The notes below the pieces were generated by a model. It did not search any database. It worked only from the letters and a program-made list of their open reading frames with translations, and had not been told where the DNA came from. A stretch of 64,000 bases of DNA from DATKPE01 sp035524335. GTDB taxonomy: Bacteria > Bacteroidota > Ignavibacteria > UBA10030 > SZUA-254. The stretch lies in NCBI GenBank assembly GCA_035524335.1, contig DATKPE010000056.1, positions 1 to 64,000 of the forward strand. The letters run 5' to 3'. Positions 8,851 through 16,558 of the stretch are shown piece after piece. Within the stretch, counting starts at the first letter, position 1; every line of letters begins with the position of its first letter. A program made the translations under genes and the position numbers.

Positions 8851-10593
8851 TCAGTCGAGCGAGTAAGCCGCCGCATACTTTCTGCGGAACTCATCGAGAG
8901 CGATCCGGTCTTTGCTGATAATATACTCACCCAGGACGAGAATGTCCATATCGGTATTGACGAAACACCGGAAGGCATCTTCAGGCGAGCAGACGATCGG
9001 TTCGCCCCGGACGTTGAAGGAGGTGTTGATGACAACCGGGCATCCCGTCAGCGCGGCAAAACGCTCCAGAAGGCCGTAATAGAGAGGATGCTCATCGCGG
9101 CTGATCGTCTGAAGACGGGCTGATCCGTCGACGTGCGTCACCGCCGGGATCTCCTTCCGCCGGGATTCATGAACCTGCGCTGTGAAGAGCATGTACGGCG
9201 ACGGCCCCGGAAATTCGAAATAATCGTGCATCCGGTCGGACATCACCGTCGGTGCGAAGGGGCGGAAACTCTCCCGGAATTTTATTTTGAGGTTGACCCT
9301 CTGCCAGTTCTCCGGATTCCGGGCGTCCGCCAGGATACTCCGGCTCCCGAGGGCGCGCGGACCGTACTCCATCCGCCCCTGGAACCAGCCGACAACCTTC
9401 TGCTCGGCGATCCGGCGGGCGACGGTGTCGAGGAGGGCCTCACCCCGCACCTGCTCGAACGGTATGCCGTGTCGCCGTAAAAACTGCTCGATGTCACTGC
9501 CGCTGAACGCCGGCCCGAGAAAGGCGTGCTGCCAGGTGAAGGAGCGCTGATTCCCGAGGACGGTGTTGTAGACGTAGAAGGCGGCCCCGACGGCGCCGCC
9601 GGCGTCCCCCGCGGCGGGCTGTATGAAGATCTCCCGGAACGGGGTGGAGGCCAGCACCCTGCTGTTGGCGACGCAGTTGAGCGCGACGCCCCCCGCCATG
9701 CAGAGCTGGTTCAATCCGGTCTCCTTCTGGATGTGTCGCGCCGCCTTGACCACGACTTCATCCGTGACCGCCTGGAGGCTGGCGGCGACATCCTTGTGAA
9801 ACTGCTGAAGAGGGGATTCACCCTCGCGGACAGGCTGGCCGAAGAGGGCGCTGAATTTCCGGCCGGTCATGCGGAGGGCCCAGTCGTAGATAAAATATTC
9901 CATGTTCATCCTGAAACTGCCGTCATCCCGGATCTCGATCAGATTTTTCCGGATGAGATCGGCATATTTCGGTTCGCCGTAGGGAGCGAGGCCCATCACC
10001 TTGTATTCCGCGCTGTTGACCCGAAAGCCGAGGTAATACGTGAAGGCCGAATAGAAGAGCCCCAGCGAATGCGGAAAGGCGATCGATTTCAAAAGCCGGA
10101 TCGAATTCCCCTCGCCGACGCCGTAGGTCGTCGTGTCCCATTCGCCGACCCCGTCCAGCGTCAGGATTGCGGCTTTGGTGAAGGGGGAAACGAGGAATGC
10201 GCTCGCCGCATGGGAATAGTGGTGTTCTGCGAAGAGCACGGGTCCTTCATACTCGAGCTCCTTCCGGAGCGTCTGGGGGATCCACATCTTCTCCTTCACC
10301 CAGAGGGGCATCGCCTTGATGAAGGAGGGATAGCTTTTCGGCCAGGTATCGAGATAGGTCTGGAGGATGCGCTCGAATTTCAGGAACGGCTTGTCATAAA
10401 AGGCGACGAAGTCGATCTCCTTCATGGTGAGGCCCGATTCGCCGAGGCAGTAGGCGACGGCGCGGGAGGGAAAGCCGGGATCGTGTTTCTTCCGTGTGAA
10501 GCGCTCCTCATGGGCGGCGGCGACAAGGCGGCCGTCGCGGACGAGGGCCGCCGCGGAATCATGATAATAGCACGATATGCCGAGGATATTCAT
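8851..10593 (-). CDS. NodU/CmcH-family carbamoyltransferase
   Basis: A 580-residue enzyme that uses carbamoyl phosphate and ATP to carbamoylate a hydroxyl group, usually on a sugar or natural product. The N-terminus MNILGISCYYHDSAAALV is the Kae1/ASKHA-like start of the family. The metal-binding HHxxHA motif is at residues 124-129 (EHHYSHAAS). LTLDGVGEWDTTT near 145 and the C-terminal carbamoyltransferase domain (GRMEYGPRALGSRSIL...FRPFAP) are intact. Full length suggests an active enzyme. It lies 6 bases after an SxtJ-like gene and upstream of a DUF5989 gene, and behind an SGNH-fold protein, which suggests modification of a surface glycan or lipid. The acceptor is not known. Confidence 0.93.
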   Translation of the reverse strand: MNILGISCYYHDSAAALVRDGRLVAAAHEERFTRKKHDPGFPSRAVAYCLGESGLTMKEIDFVAFYDKPFLKFERILQTYLDTWPKSYPSFIKAMPLWVKEKMWIPQTLRKELEYEGPVLFAEHHYSHAASAFLVSPFTKAAILTLDGVGEWDTTTYGVGEGNSIRLLKSIAFPHSLGLFYSAFTYYLGFRVNSAEYKVMGLAPYGEPKYADLIRKNLIEIRDDGSFRMNMEYFIYDWALRMTGRKFSALFGQPVREGESPLQQFHKDVAASLQAVTDEVVVKAARHIQKETGLNQLCMAGGVALNCVANSRVLASTPFREIFIQPAAGDAGGAVGAAFYVYNTVLGNQRSFTWQHAFLGPAFSGSDIEQFLRRHGIPFEQVRGEALLDTVARRIAEQKVVGWFQGRMEYGPRALGSRSILADARNPENWQRVNLKIKFRESFRPFAPTVMSDRMHDYFEFPGPSPYMLFTAQVHESRRKEIPAVTHVDGSARLQTISRDEHPLYYGLLERFAALTGCPVVINTSFNVRGEPIVCSPEDAFRCFVNTDMDILVLGEYIISKDRIALDEFRRKYAAAYSLD

Positions 10594-10599
10594 GGCTGA

Positions 10600-10851
10600 T
10601 CAGAACTGGTGCCGTGCATGTTCCTCGGTATGTTGCACCGCCGGCTTGTCGGTCCAGTAGCTTCCTCCGCCGTTCGGTTTCCGCCGGAGAAGGTCTTTCC
10701 GGAGAATTTTCAGGACCACCGCTCCGAGGCCGAAGAGGATCATGTACACCACGGTGAGCAGGAGACGGGTGTTAAACCATCCCAGCGCCGCGGCAAATTT
10801 CATCCAGCTCCGCCGGAGGATGCCCCACACTGTGCCGAGTGTCCGATTCAT
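10600..10851 (-). CDS. SxtJ-like small membrane protein
   Basis: An 83-residue protein with the pattern GWFNTRLLLTVVYMILFG followed by a basic segment and GGGSYW, which resembles the conserved second half of SxtJ-family proteins. That family is usually around 130 residues, so this is a short version with one clear transmembrane helix (about residues 28-48). It starts 3 bases after the SGNH/TPR gene and ends 6 bases before the carbamoyltransferase gene, so the three are surely co-transcribed. SxtJ-type proteins are known as genomic companions of NodU-type carbamoyltransferases; their biochemical role is not established. Confidence 0.72.
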   Translation of the reverse strand: MNRTLGTVWGILRRSWMKFAAALGWFNTRLLLTVVYMILFGLGAVVLKILRKDLLRRKPNGGGSYWTDKPAVQHTEEHARHQF

Positions 10852-10854
10852 GGC

Positions 10855-12858
10855 TTAATGAATCTGGGCGAGGAGGTTTCGGGCGTCGGTATTTGCCGGA
10901 TCGAGTTCAAGGGTCATCTGCAGATTGGTCTTTGCCCGGCTGAGCATGCCCTGTTTGGCGTAGGCGACGCCGAGGAAATAGTACGCGATGGCGTTTTCCT
11001 TTCTGCTCATCGTTTCGCGGGATACTGTTTCGCGCGCCAGCGCGGTTTCAAATTCGCGGGACGCCGAGGCGAGCGAATCATGATCGTACGCCAGGATGCC
11101 GAGCCGGACATGCAGAAAGGGGGAATCGTCCAGCTCAAGCGCGTGACGGTACCAGAGGACCGCGGCGGAATCGTTCTTCATACCGCGGTAGGCGTCGCCG
11201 ATGTACATTGCGGGAATGTACAGATAGGGCTGGACCTTTGCGATGGAATAGTATTCCCGTATGGCGCTGTCGAACTGTCCGTGGTCGCGGTACCAGTCGC
11301 CCAGTTCGTAGTGGGCCTGCGACCAGGTGATCTGCTTGTGCATGAAGCGAAGGACGATAGTGCCGGTAATGCCGGACGGGGTAAAGGTGAATGTGCTGTG
11401 CGTATCGCTGGTAAACGGCCAGCGGCTGGTCAGGCGGCCGATCATATAGCGGGCGGTTTCGGTCTCGATCCCGGTGACGCCGGAAGAATCCCGGTACTGA
11501 CGGTCGGTCCACTCCCGTTCCCTGTGCCAGGAACTGCCGGGAGCAGGGATGCCGTTCGCGGCAAGCGCAGCGCAGAATGTTTTTGCGAGGAGAAAATAGC
11601 CGTCGAACGTGGGGTGAAGATGTTCCAGCATGAGATTACTGCCGACGATGCCGTCGGGAGAGGCGGCGTCGAAGGCGCTGTCGGCGTCGGCGAGAGGGAC
11701 GGCGTCTTCGGCACAGAGGTGCCGGATCAGGGAGTTGAACTCGCCGGAGGCCCGGAAGCGGAGGGCGTCGAAATCCCGTGCCCGTTCGTACAATAATTTG
11801 GCCCGACGGACGTCGCCGGCATGGTCGAGCGATTTTGCCTTGAGGAAGCAGGAGGCGGCGTTTGTCGAGTCGATGGCCAGCGCGCCGTCGGCCGCGAGCG
11901 AAAGGTCGGGCCAGCGTCCGAGCTGAAGGTCGAGGTATCCGCGGACGATGAGGCTGTCGGACGTCCGCTGTGCAGGCTGGCCGGTCGAGAATGCATACAC
12001 CGGCTGGAACGGTTTCTGGTCGCGGATATTGGAAGTGAGGGTCGAGAAGACGATCGGAACGTTCTGGGCGCGGGCGGCGCCGATGATGTCGCGGAGGTTC
12101 GCCTCGAACGCGTCGCGGGCGCGGCGGTAGTCATCGCTCTGATACGGAATTGCTTTCGATCCCGCCATGGCTTCCATCAGGGTCGTGCCAGCCCCTGGAG
12201 CTGAGCCGCTGTGGAACCAGCCGACGATGCGCTGTTCGGTGTCGCGCAGGAGGCGGTAGAGGCGGATATTGCGCAGGGAGAGGGCAAACCGGATCAGTGC
12301 GCGGGACGAACCAAGCGATTCGGTTGAACCGACGCCGAGCGCTCCGTAGAATTCGTTGTGTCCCACATAAACGACATAGGCGTCGGGCTGATAGGGCGCC
12401 AGGTCGGCGATCATGTCGAGCACGCTGTAGCTGTTCACAGCCGAGAGGGCAAAATTGACCACCTCGATGTGGTATTGCGGAAGGAGTCGTTCGAGGCGGT
12501 CGCGGAGCAGGAACGGGGCCGTGGCGTTGTAGTCGTAGGGGAATCCGGCCATGGTCGATTCCCCGAGCATGAAGATGCGTTTTGTTCCCGGTTGTTTGAC
12601 GATGGAGAAGAGATCATCGTGCGGTTCCGGGAGGGCGATGTTCTTCTGGGAAAAATACCGGCGCGCAATATCGTGGTTGACGGTATAATATTCCTTCCCC
12701 ACCATCCGCTTGATCGTGATGATATCGAGGTTGCCGCCGTAATCGGCGAGGCGCAGGAGGAGTTCGGCGGCGGCGAGGAGAACAGCCGGGCTCAGGAGAA
12801 GGATCAGCCAGAACAGGCGTTTCCTGCCGGGGGATATCGGATCGGGGGCGGTTTTCAT
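10855..12858 (-). CDS. Membrane-anchored SGNH-hydrolase-fold protein with TPR tail
   Basis: A 667-residue protein with one N-terminal membrane helix (residues 14-33) and an extracytoplasmic SGNH-like domain. The nucleophile block is FMLGESTMAG (Ser near residue 99), the oxyanion Asn probably lies in VGHNEFYG (about 166-173), and the C-terminal His block is EHLHPTFDGY (about 410). The domain is split by a helical TPR insert. A further TPR array (SQAHYELGDWYRDHGQFDSAIREYYSIAKV and later repeats) fills the last 180 residues and ends DPANTDARNLLAQIH. The fold suggests esterase or acyl-transfer chemistry on a cell-surface substrate. It starts 45 bases after the polymerase stop and is followed closely by the SxtJ-like and carbamoyltransferase genes. 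Confidence 0.78.
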   Translation of the reverse strand: MKTAPDPISPGRKRLFWLILLLSPAVLLAAAELLLRLADYGGNLDIITIKRMVGKEYYTVNHDIARRYFSQKNIALPEPHDDLFSIVKQPGTKRIFMLGESTMAGFPYDYNATAPFLLRDRLERLLPQYHIEVVNFALSAVNSYSVLDMIADLAPYQPDAYVVYVGHNEFYGALGVGSTESLGSSRALIRFALSLRNIRLYRLLRDTEQRIVGWFHSGSAPGAGTTLMEAMAGSKAIPYQSDDYRRARDAFEANLRDIIGAARAQNVPIVFSTLTSNIRDQKPFQPVYAFSTGQPAQRTSDSLIVRGYLDLQLGRWPDLSLAADGALAIDSTNAASCFLKAKSLDHAGDVRRAKLLYERARDFDALRFRASGEFNSLIRHLCAEDAVPLADADSAFDAASPDGIVGSNLMLEHLHPTFDGYFLLAKTFCAALAANGIPAPGSSWHREREWTDRQYRDSSGVTGIETETARYMIGRLTSRWPFTSDTHSTFTFTPSGITGTIVLRFMHKQITWSQAHYELGDWYRDHGQFDSAIREYYSIAKVQPYLYIPAMYIGDAYRGMKNDSAAVLWYRHALELDDSPFLHVRLGILAYDHDSLASASREFETALARETVSRETMSRKENAIAYYFLGVAYAKQGMLSRAKTNLQMTLELDPANTDARNLLAQIH

Positions 12859-12903
12859 TGTTCGGACAAGCAGAACGAATATAACGAAAATCTCGCATTT
12901 CCG

Positions 12904-15225
12904 CTACCGGGAGAGGGAGTCTCCGCTGTTGCGGGAGGCGTCTGTTTCCGGATCGCCGGGACTCGCCGGGGTTACGGGCAGGAGCGGAGGCAGGGGGGAT
13001 TTCCGGCGCGGTTTCCCGATGCGGAAATAGGTGCGGAGGCGGTCGGCATCGTACCCGAACGGCGCCAGGAGAGTGGCGACGGCGTTGAGGAGCATGGCGG
13101 CGTACTGGTCGGTGTCATAGCCGTCGGCGAACTGGTAGGTCAGGAGACTTTTCGCCTTCTGGGGATCGCGTTTTCCGCTCTGGTCGATGATGATGTATTC
13201 GATGATCTCGCCGGGGCGGACCTGCATGCCGAACTGCGCGAGTTCCCGGACGACGAGGGCATTGAGGGTATTGGTGGTATAGTCGTTCATTTCCTTCTGG
13301 ACGCGGCGGCGGAGGACAAGTTCCTTCGGGTCGATGCGGCCGTGCCGGAGTTCGCGGAGTGCGGCGCCGGCTTCCTGCAGGATATCGGGAATGCGCGGGG
13401 GGATGTCGCTGATGCCGCGGGCATCGGCGAGGAGGTCCAGGATGCGTGCCTGGAGTTGTTTGATATAGCGGGGGACATCGCGGCGGCGGGCTTCGATGCC
13501 GCGCATTTTCAGTTCGCCGTGGTCATACCAGCCGACATAGCGGCCGGCGGTGGGGATGCCGGGGTCGGTTTTGGAGGGGGGAAAAAGGAGCCAGTTGTAG
13601 ATGCCTTCGAGGGAGATGGTGACGCCGACGGCGTTGCCGATGGCACTGCAGAGCTGTTCATAGTCCTGCCGGGTACTCCCCGGTTTTTTCAGCCAGAGGC
13701 AGTCGATGATGGCGTGGACGAGGTGAAAGCCGTTCTGTTCCGCGATTTCCTTTGCGGTGAGGAGGGCTTCCCGGGAAAAGGCGTTGACCGATTCGTGGGC
13801 TTCGATCCGGCCGAAGCGCGCGTTTTTATAGCCAAGGTAGCCGAAGCAGGTCACGAGCATCCATTTCAGGGCGTTCTGGCGGCGGTCGTAGCGGGCATAT
13901 TCCTGGAGTGTGGCGGCGTTTTTTTTCCTCGATTTGTAGTAAGCGCGTTTCCGGAGGACGGGAAGGAGGGTGGCGGGGACAATCCCCCTTCGTTTTTCGC
14001 AAATGCTGTATCCGAGTTCGGGGACGACGTGGTTGCGGCAGCAGGAGCAGTTGATGGTTTCGGGGCTGATATTGTGGCGCTCCATGAGGCTGGGGTACAT
14101 GCTGGCGAAATCGAGTTCGGCGACCTGCTCGTGGTAGCCGGGGTCGGGAAGAAAGACGAGGCCGCCGCGGTCGCTGAGGAGGAGATCGTCGGCGGTTTTG
14201 AAATCCTCGCCCTCCTTTTTTTCCGCGGGGATGAGGATATGGTGCCGGTAGGCGTAGCTCATCTGCATGCTGGCGAGGCCGGTGCCGATGGCGGCGCGTG
14301 ATTGTTTCTGGAGCGGGAGCTGGGTCAGGCGGGCCAGTTCGATGACGCCGTCGATGTCGGATTCGCCCATGATGAAGCTGTTTTCGGCGTCCATGTGCAG
14401 GCGGCCGGCGAGCAGGGTGGCGGCATCCCGGTGGATGATTTCGCCGTAGGTCCAGTAGCTCCGTTCGGCGGTGGTGCGGTAAAGTTCCGCATGGCCGCGG
14501 TTCAGCAGGAGCGGGCGGCGGAAGGTACGGGCGGCGTTCCGGAGGGCGGGGAGGAGCGTAGCGTCGCCCCAGGAGGTCAGGATGATGTCGGGGTCATACC
14601 GGTAGAGGTGCCAGTTGAGCGCATCGAGCACATCCCGGGGGTCTTCCTGTTCGAGGAGATGGCTGGTGCCGTCGTAGCGGAGTTCGAGCAGGAAGGTGCG
14701 GAAGAATTTCGTCGACTGCAATCCGTTCGTATTTCTGATTTCCATGACGCGGAGGGGGGGAAGGCGGTATTCATAGGCGTCGGGGGAATCGTCGCAGACG
14801 ATCGAACGCAGAAGTTCCCCGTCGGTGGTCAGGCGGCAGCGGGCGAGCGGGAACACCCCGCGTTCGTAGAGGTACATCTGGGGAACGGGGATGTTGCTGT
14901 TATAGAACGCGAAGTGGGGGAAAAAGTTCTGCAGAGCGCGGACGACGCCGGCGAACTGGAGCGGGTCGCGGACGGTGACGCTTGTGACCCGCCACTGTTC
15001 GCCCGAGAACAGTTCCATTTTTTCGGTACTGCCGATGACGGCCGGGAGGCGGAGTTTTTCGGCCAGCGCCTGCACGCGCCGCGCGTCCGCCGGTTCCAGC
15101 CGGAGATAGAAGACCGGCTGAAAGGGGTCGGTGAACCGGAGCGCTTTTCCCTCTTCATCGAGCACCCAGACGGCCATGCCGTCACGGACGGGGTAGATGT
15201 CGAAAAGCCACCCGGTGATGTTCAT
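12904..15225 (-). CDS. Family B DNA polymerase with degenerate exonuclease domain (probable translesion type)
   Basis: A 773-residue family B polymerase. Polymerase motifs are present: motif A ELDFASMYPSLM (metal ligand D372), motif B NALKWMLVTCFGYLGYKN (K454) and motif C HAIIDCLWLKK, where only the second Asp of the usual DTD remains (D508). A Cys cluster (C393, C395, C396, C409) between motifs A and B could bind zinc or iron-sulfur. The proofreading region looks broken: where exo I should read DIE there is LRVMEIR (158-164), and exo II reads DPDIILTSWGDATLL without the usual N...FD. An intact polymerase with lost proofreading suggests error-prone synthesis. It overlaps the preceding 91-residue gene by ATGA. 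Repair function is inferred. Confidence 0.85.
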   Translation of the reverse strand: MNITGWLFDIYPVRDGMAVWVLDEEGKALRFTDPFQPVFYLRLEPADARRVQALAEKLRLPAVIGSTEKMELFSGEQWRVTSVTVRDPLQFAGVVRALQNFFPHFAFYNSNIPVPQMYLYERGVFPLARCRLTTDGELLRSIVCDDSPDAYEYRLPPLRVMEIRNTNGLQSTKFFRTFLLELRYDGTSHLLEQEDPRDVLDALNWHLYRYDPDIILTSWGDATLLPALRNAARTFRRPLLLNRGHAELYRTTAERSYWTYGEIIHRDAATLLAGRLHMDAENSFIMGESDIDGVIELARLTQLPLQKQSRAAIGTGLASMQMSYAYRHHILIPAEKKEGEDFKTADDLLLSDRGGLVFLPDPGYHEQVAELDFASMYPSLMERHNISPETINCSCCRNHVVPELGYSICEKRRGIVPATLLPVLRKRAYYKSRKKNAATLQEYARYDRRQNALKWMLVTCFGYLGYKNARFGRIEAHESVNAFSREALLTAKEIAEQNGFHLVHAIIDCLWLKKPGSTRQDYEQLCSAIGNAVGVTISLEGIYNWLLFPPSKTDPGIPTAGRYVGWYDHGELKMRGIEARRRDVPRYIKQLQARILDLLADARGISDIPPRIPDILQEAGAALRELRHGRIDPKELVLRRRVQKEMNDYTTNTLNALVVRELAQFGMQVRPGEIIEYIIIDQSGKRDPQKAKSLLTYQFADGYDTDQYAAMLLNAVATLLAPFGYDADRLRTYFRIGKPRRKSPLPPLLPVTPASPGDPETDASRNSGDSLSR

Positions 15226-15497
15226 GCGGGGCGGGCGGGAAGGGCGGGAAGGCCCGCTTCCCGGTGCTGTTCGAGGCGGCTGATGCGCTTGTACTGTTCG
15301 AGAAGCATCGCCATGACGATGCTTTCATACGGCAGTTCGTGGGCGAGGAAGGCGCCGGCGGCGAGATGGATTTTCGGCGCACGCCAGAGTTCGTCGAAGA
15401 GGATCTGGTCCTCTTTTCGGAGCGCCCGCCGGAATTTGCTCCACTGTTCTTTCTGGCGGTCGATTGCCAGGGTAAAGGTATCGTTGTTGCGTCCCAT
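15222..15497 (-). CDS. Small helical protein of the RecA-like/PolB cassette
   Basis: A 91-residue soluble protein. The start at 15497 is one base past the stop of the RecA-like gene, and its stop overlaps the polymerase start (TGA at 15224-15222, ATG at 15225). The sequence is mainly helical: KFRRALRKEDQILFDELW, an Ala-rich middle (HLAAGAFLAHELPYESIVMAMLLEQYKRISRLEQH) and a short Pro-rich tail. I do not recognise a named domain. Its place between a RecA-fold protein and an exonuclease-defective polymerase, with overlapping reading frames, indicates fixed stoichiometry and probably a bridging or accessory-subunit role. Confidence 0.75.
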   Translation of the reverse strand: MGRNNDTFTLAIDRQKEQWSKFRRALRKEDQILFDELWRAPKIHLAAGAFLAHELPYESIVMAMLLEQYKRISRLEQHREAGLPALPARPA

Positions 15498-15498
15498 A

Positions 15499-16131
15499 CT
15501 ATACGGCTCCGGTGTAAGGTGGAAGGGAAGTGCGTTCGATGACAAGTCCGTCCTGTCCGAGCGCGGCCACGACGTCGGCGGCGCCGCAGAGGGTTGCAAA
15601 CAGCGCTTTTTTGCCGGGGGGCGGCTGATCGACCCGGACGTCGGCGGCAAGGACATGGGTGTTGCCTGCGGTGAGCGTCCGGATTGTGCCGAGCAGGCGG
15701 TCCAGACTCCGGCGGCTTTCCTGCGGGGTGACCTGCTCATCGTAATAGGTGTGGAGCGGGCCGAGGAGGATGACGAGCGGGCAGGGAACGGTGCGCAGAA
15801 AACCGGTCAGCTTGGTCGTGACCGCCGCTTCGAGCTGAAACGCCGTGAAGGCACGGGTGATGTGCGTGCGCCGCAGCAGAGGCTGTACCGGGAGCGACAG
15901 CGCCTGTGCGATCCGGGCGACGGTGTAACTGTTGAAGCGGGTTGCGCCGTCGATGACCGCAAGCGGTCCGCCCGCCGCACAGCCCAGCAGGAGACTGCCG
16001 GTGTAGACGCCGGAATGGCCGTACAGGACATGCAGGGCCGCCGGCCGCTGCTGCAGGCGCTCGACCGCGGTCGACATGCCGCGCGGGACGTCGATCGCCG
16101 GTTCCGATGTGTGGAAGAAAGATTCTCGCAT
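15499..16131 (-). CDS. Degenerate RecA-fold protein (ImuA/SulA-like role proposed)
   Basis: A 210-residue protein with the layout of a single RecA/RadA-like core: GHSGVYTGSLL at the P-loop position (about residues 39-49), then LAVIDGATRFNSYTVARIAQ, RRTHITRAFTAFQLEAAV, and CPLVILLGPLHTYYDEQV at the Walker B strand. The P-loop Lys is missing, so nucleotide binding is doubtful, as in SulA-type proteins. The ATG at 16131 is used; a longer frame to 16176 would start inside the promoter. AGGAGG (16147-16152) lies 15 bases before this ATG and 9 bases before an in-frame CTG at 16137, so the start is not certain. It leads the cassette with the 91-residue protein and the polymerase. Confidence 0.72.
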   Translation of the reverse strand: MRESFFHTSEPAIDVPRGMSTAVERLQQRPAALHVLYGHSGVYTGSLLLGCAAGGPLAVIDGATRFNSYTVARIAQALSLPVQPLLRRTHITRAFTAFQLEAAVTTKLTGFLRTVPCPLVILLGPLHTYYDEQVTPQESRRSLDRLLGTIRTLTAGNTHVLAADVRVDQPPPGKKALFATLCGAADVVAALGQDGLVIERTSLPPYTGAV

Positions 16132-16155
16132 GGACAGGTGGAAATGCCTCCTCAC

Positions 16156-16184
16156 AGTATACGACAAATTTGTCATGTTGTCAA
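16156..16184 (-). promoter_or_regulatory. Promoter with palindromic operator for the RecA-like/PolB cassette
   Basis: On the minus strand TTGACA (16184-16179), a 17-base spacer and TATACT (16161-16156) form an almost ideal sigma70-type promoter. The spacer contains the perfect 12-bp palindrome GACAAATTTGTC (16163-16174). A dimeric repressor bound there would block RNA polymerase, as LexA does in many bacteria. The repressor's identity is inferred; the half-site GACAA matches no LexA consensus I can name. Confidence 0.75.
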
Positions 16185-16273
16185 GAGGAAAAAATGTAAA
16201 AATTGTCGCCTCCGGCGGAGATGCCGGACGGGCCGGGACGTACGGCGCCGGGAGCGCCGGCGGCGGAAATATT

Positions 16274-16301
16274 TTGACAACCGGAAATATTTACGTATAT
16301 T
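16274..16301 (+). promoter_or_regulatory. Promoter for tRNA-Lys
   Basis: TTGACA at 16274-16279, a 16-base spacer and TATATT at 16296-16301 place the transcription start a few bases before the mature tRNA 5' end at 16315. It fires divergently from the polymerase-cassette promoter. Confidence 0.7.
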
Positions 16302-16314
16302 GTCCCCGCATTAT

Positions 16315-16387
16315 GAGCCCGTAGCTCAGCTGGTAGAGCAACGCCCTTTTAAGGCGTGGGCCGTGCGTTCGAATCGCACCGGGCTCA
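16315..16387 (+). tRNA. tRNA-Lys (anticodon TTT)
   Basis: A 73-base cloverleaf. The acceptor stem GAGCCCG pairs with CGGGCTC, the anticodon loop is CTTTTAA giving TTT, and the T arm carries GTTCGAATC. The discriminator is A and CCA is not encoded. It precedes tRNA-Leu by 43 bases, so the two are probably cotranscribed. Confidence 0.95.
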
Positions 16388-16430
16388 CGAAGGCAGGTTC
16401 AGCTGTTTTTCCGCATTTTGTCGTACTCCC

Positions 16431-16514
16431 GCGCGAGTGGTGGAACTGGCAGACACACCATCTTGAGGGGGTGGCGCCCGTAAGGGCATGCGAGTTCAAG
16501 TCTCGCCTCGCGCA
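16431..16514 (+). tRNA. tRNA-Leu (anticodon GAG)
   Basis: A class II tRNA. The acceptor GCGCGAG pairs with CTCGCGC, and the anticodon stem-loop is CCATC/TTGAGGG/GGTGG, giving GAG. A long variable arm (CGCCCGTAAGGGCA) and the T loop GTTCAAGTC are present. The discriminator is A and CCA is not encoded. Other frames of the anticodon loop do not give a paired stem. Confidence 0.93.
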
Positions 16515-16521
16515 CTAAAAC

Positions 16522-16550
16522 TTGACTTTCACGCTCTGTTCGCGTATGTT
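16522..16550 (+). promoter_or_regulatory. Promoter for the exported protein at 16559
   Basis: TTGACT (16522-16527), a 17-base spacer and TATGTT (16545-16550) predict a transcription start near 16557, only about 2 bases before the ATG. The mRNA is probably leaderless or nearly so. Confidence 0.65.
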
Positions 16551-16558
16551 AGGTTACC

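Noticed and set aside
9526..10599. 357-codon plus-strand open frame
   Set aside because: It is the exact antisense of the carbamoyltransferase N-terminal half.
12358..14301. 647-codon open frame on the plus strand
   Set aside because: It lies antisense across the polymerase and SGNH genes. Its Gly/Asp/Glu/Val-rich, motif-free translation is what the complement of GC-rich genes gives.
16131..16176. Longer start for the RecA-like protein
   Set aside because: The upstream ATG at 16176 would lie within the promoter spacer, so it could not be on the transcript.
14302..16518. 738-codon plus-strand open frame through the polymerase cassette and two tRNA genes
   Set aside because: It runs through both tRNA genes and the promoter region, is low in complexity and matches no family. 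Genes on the other strand have clear motifs.
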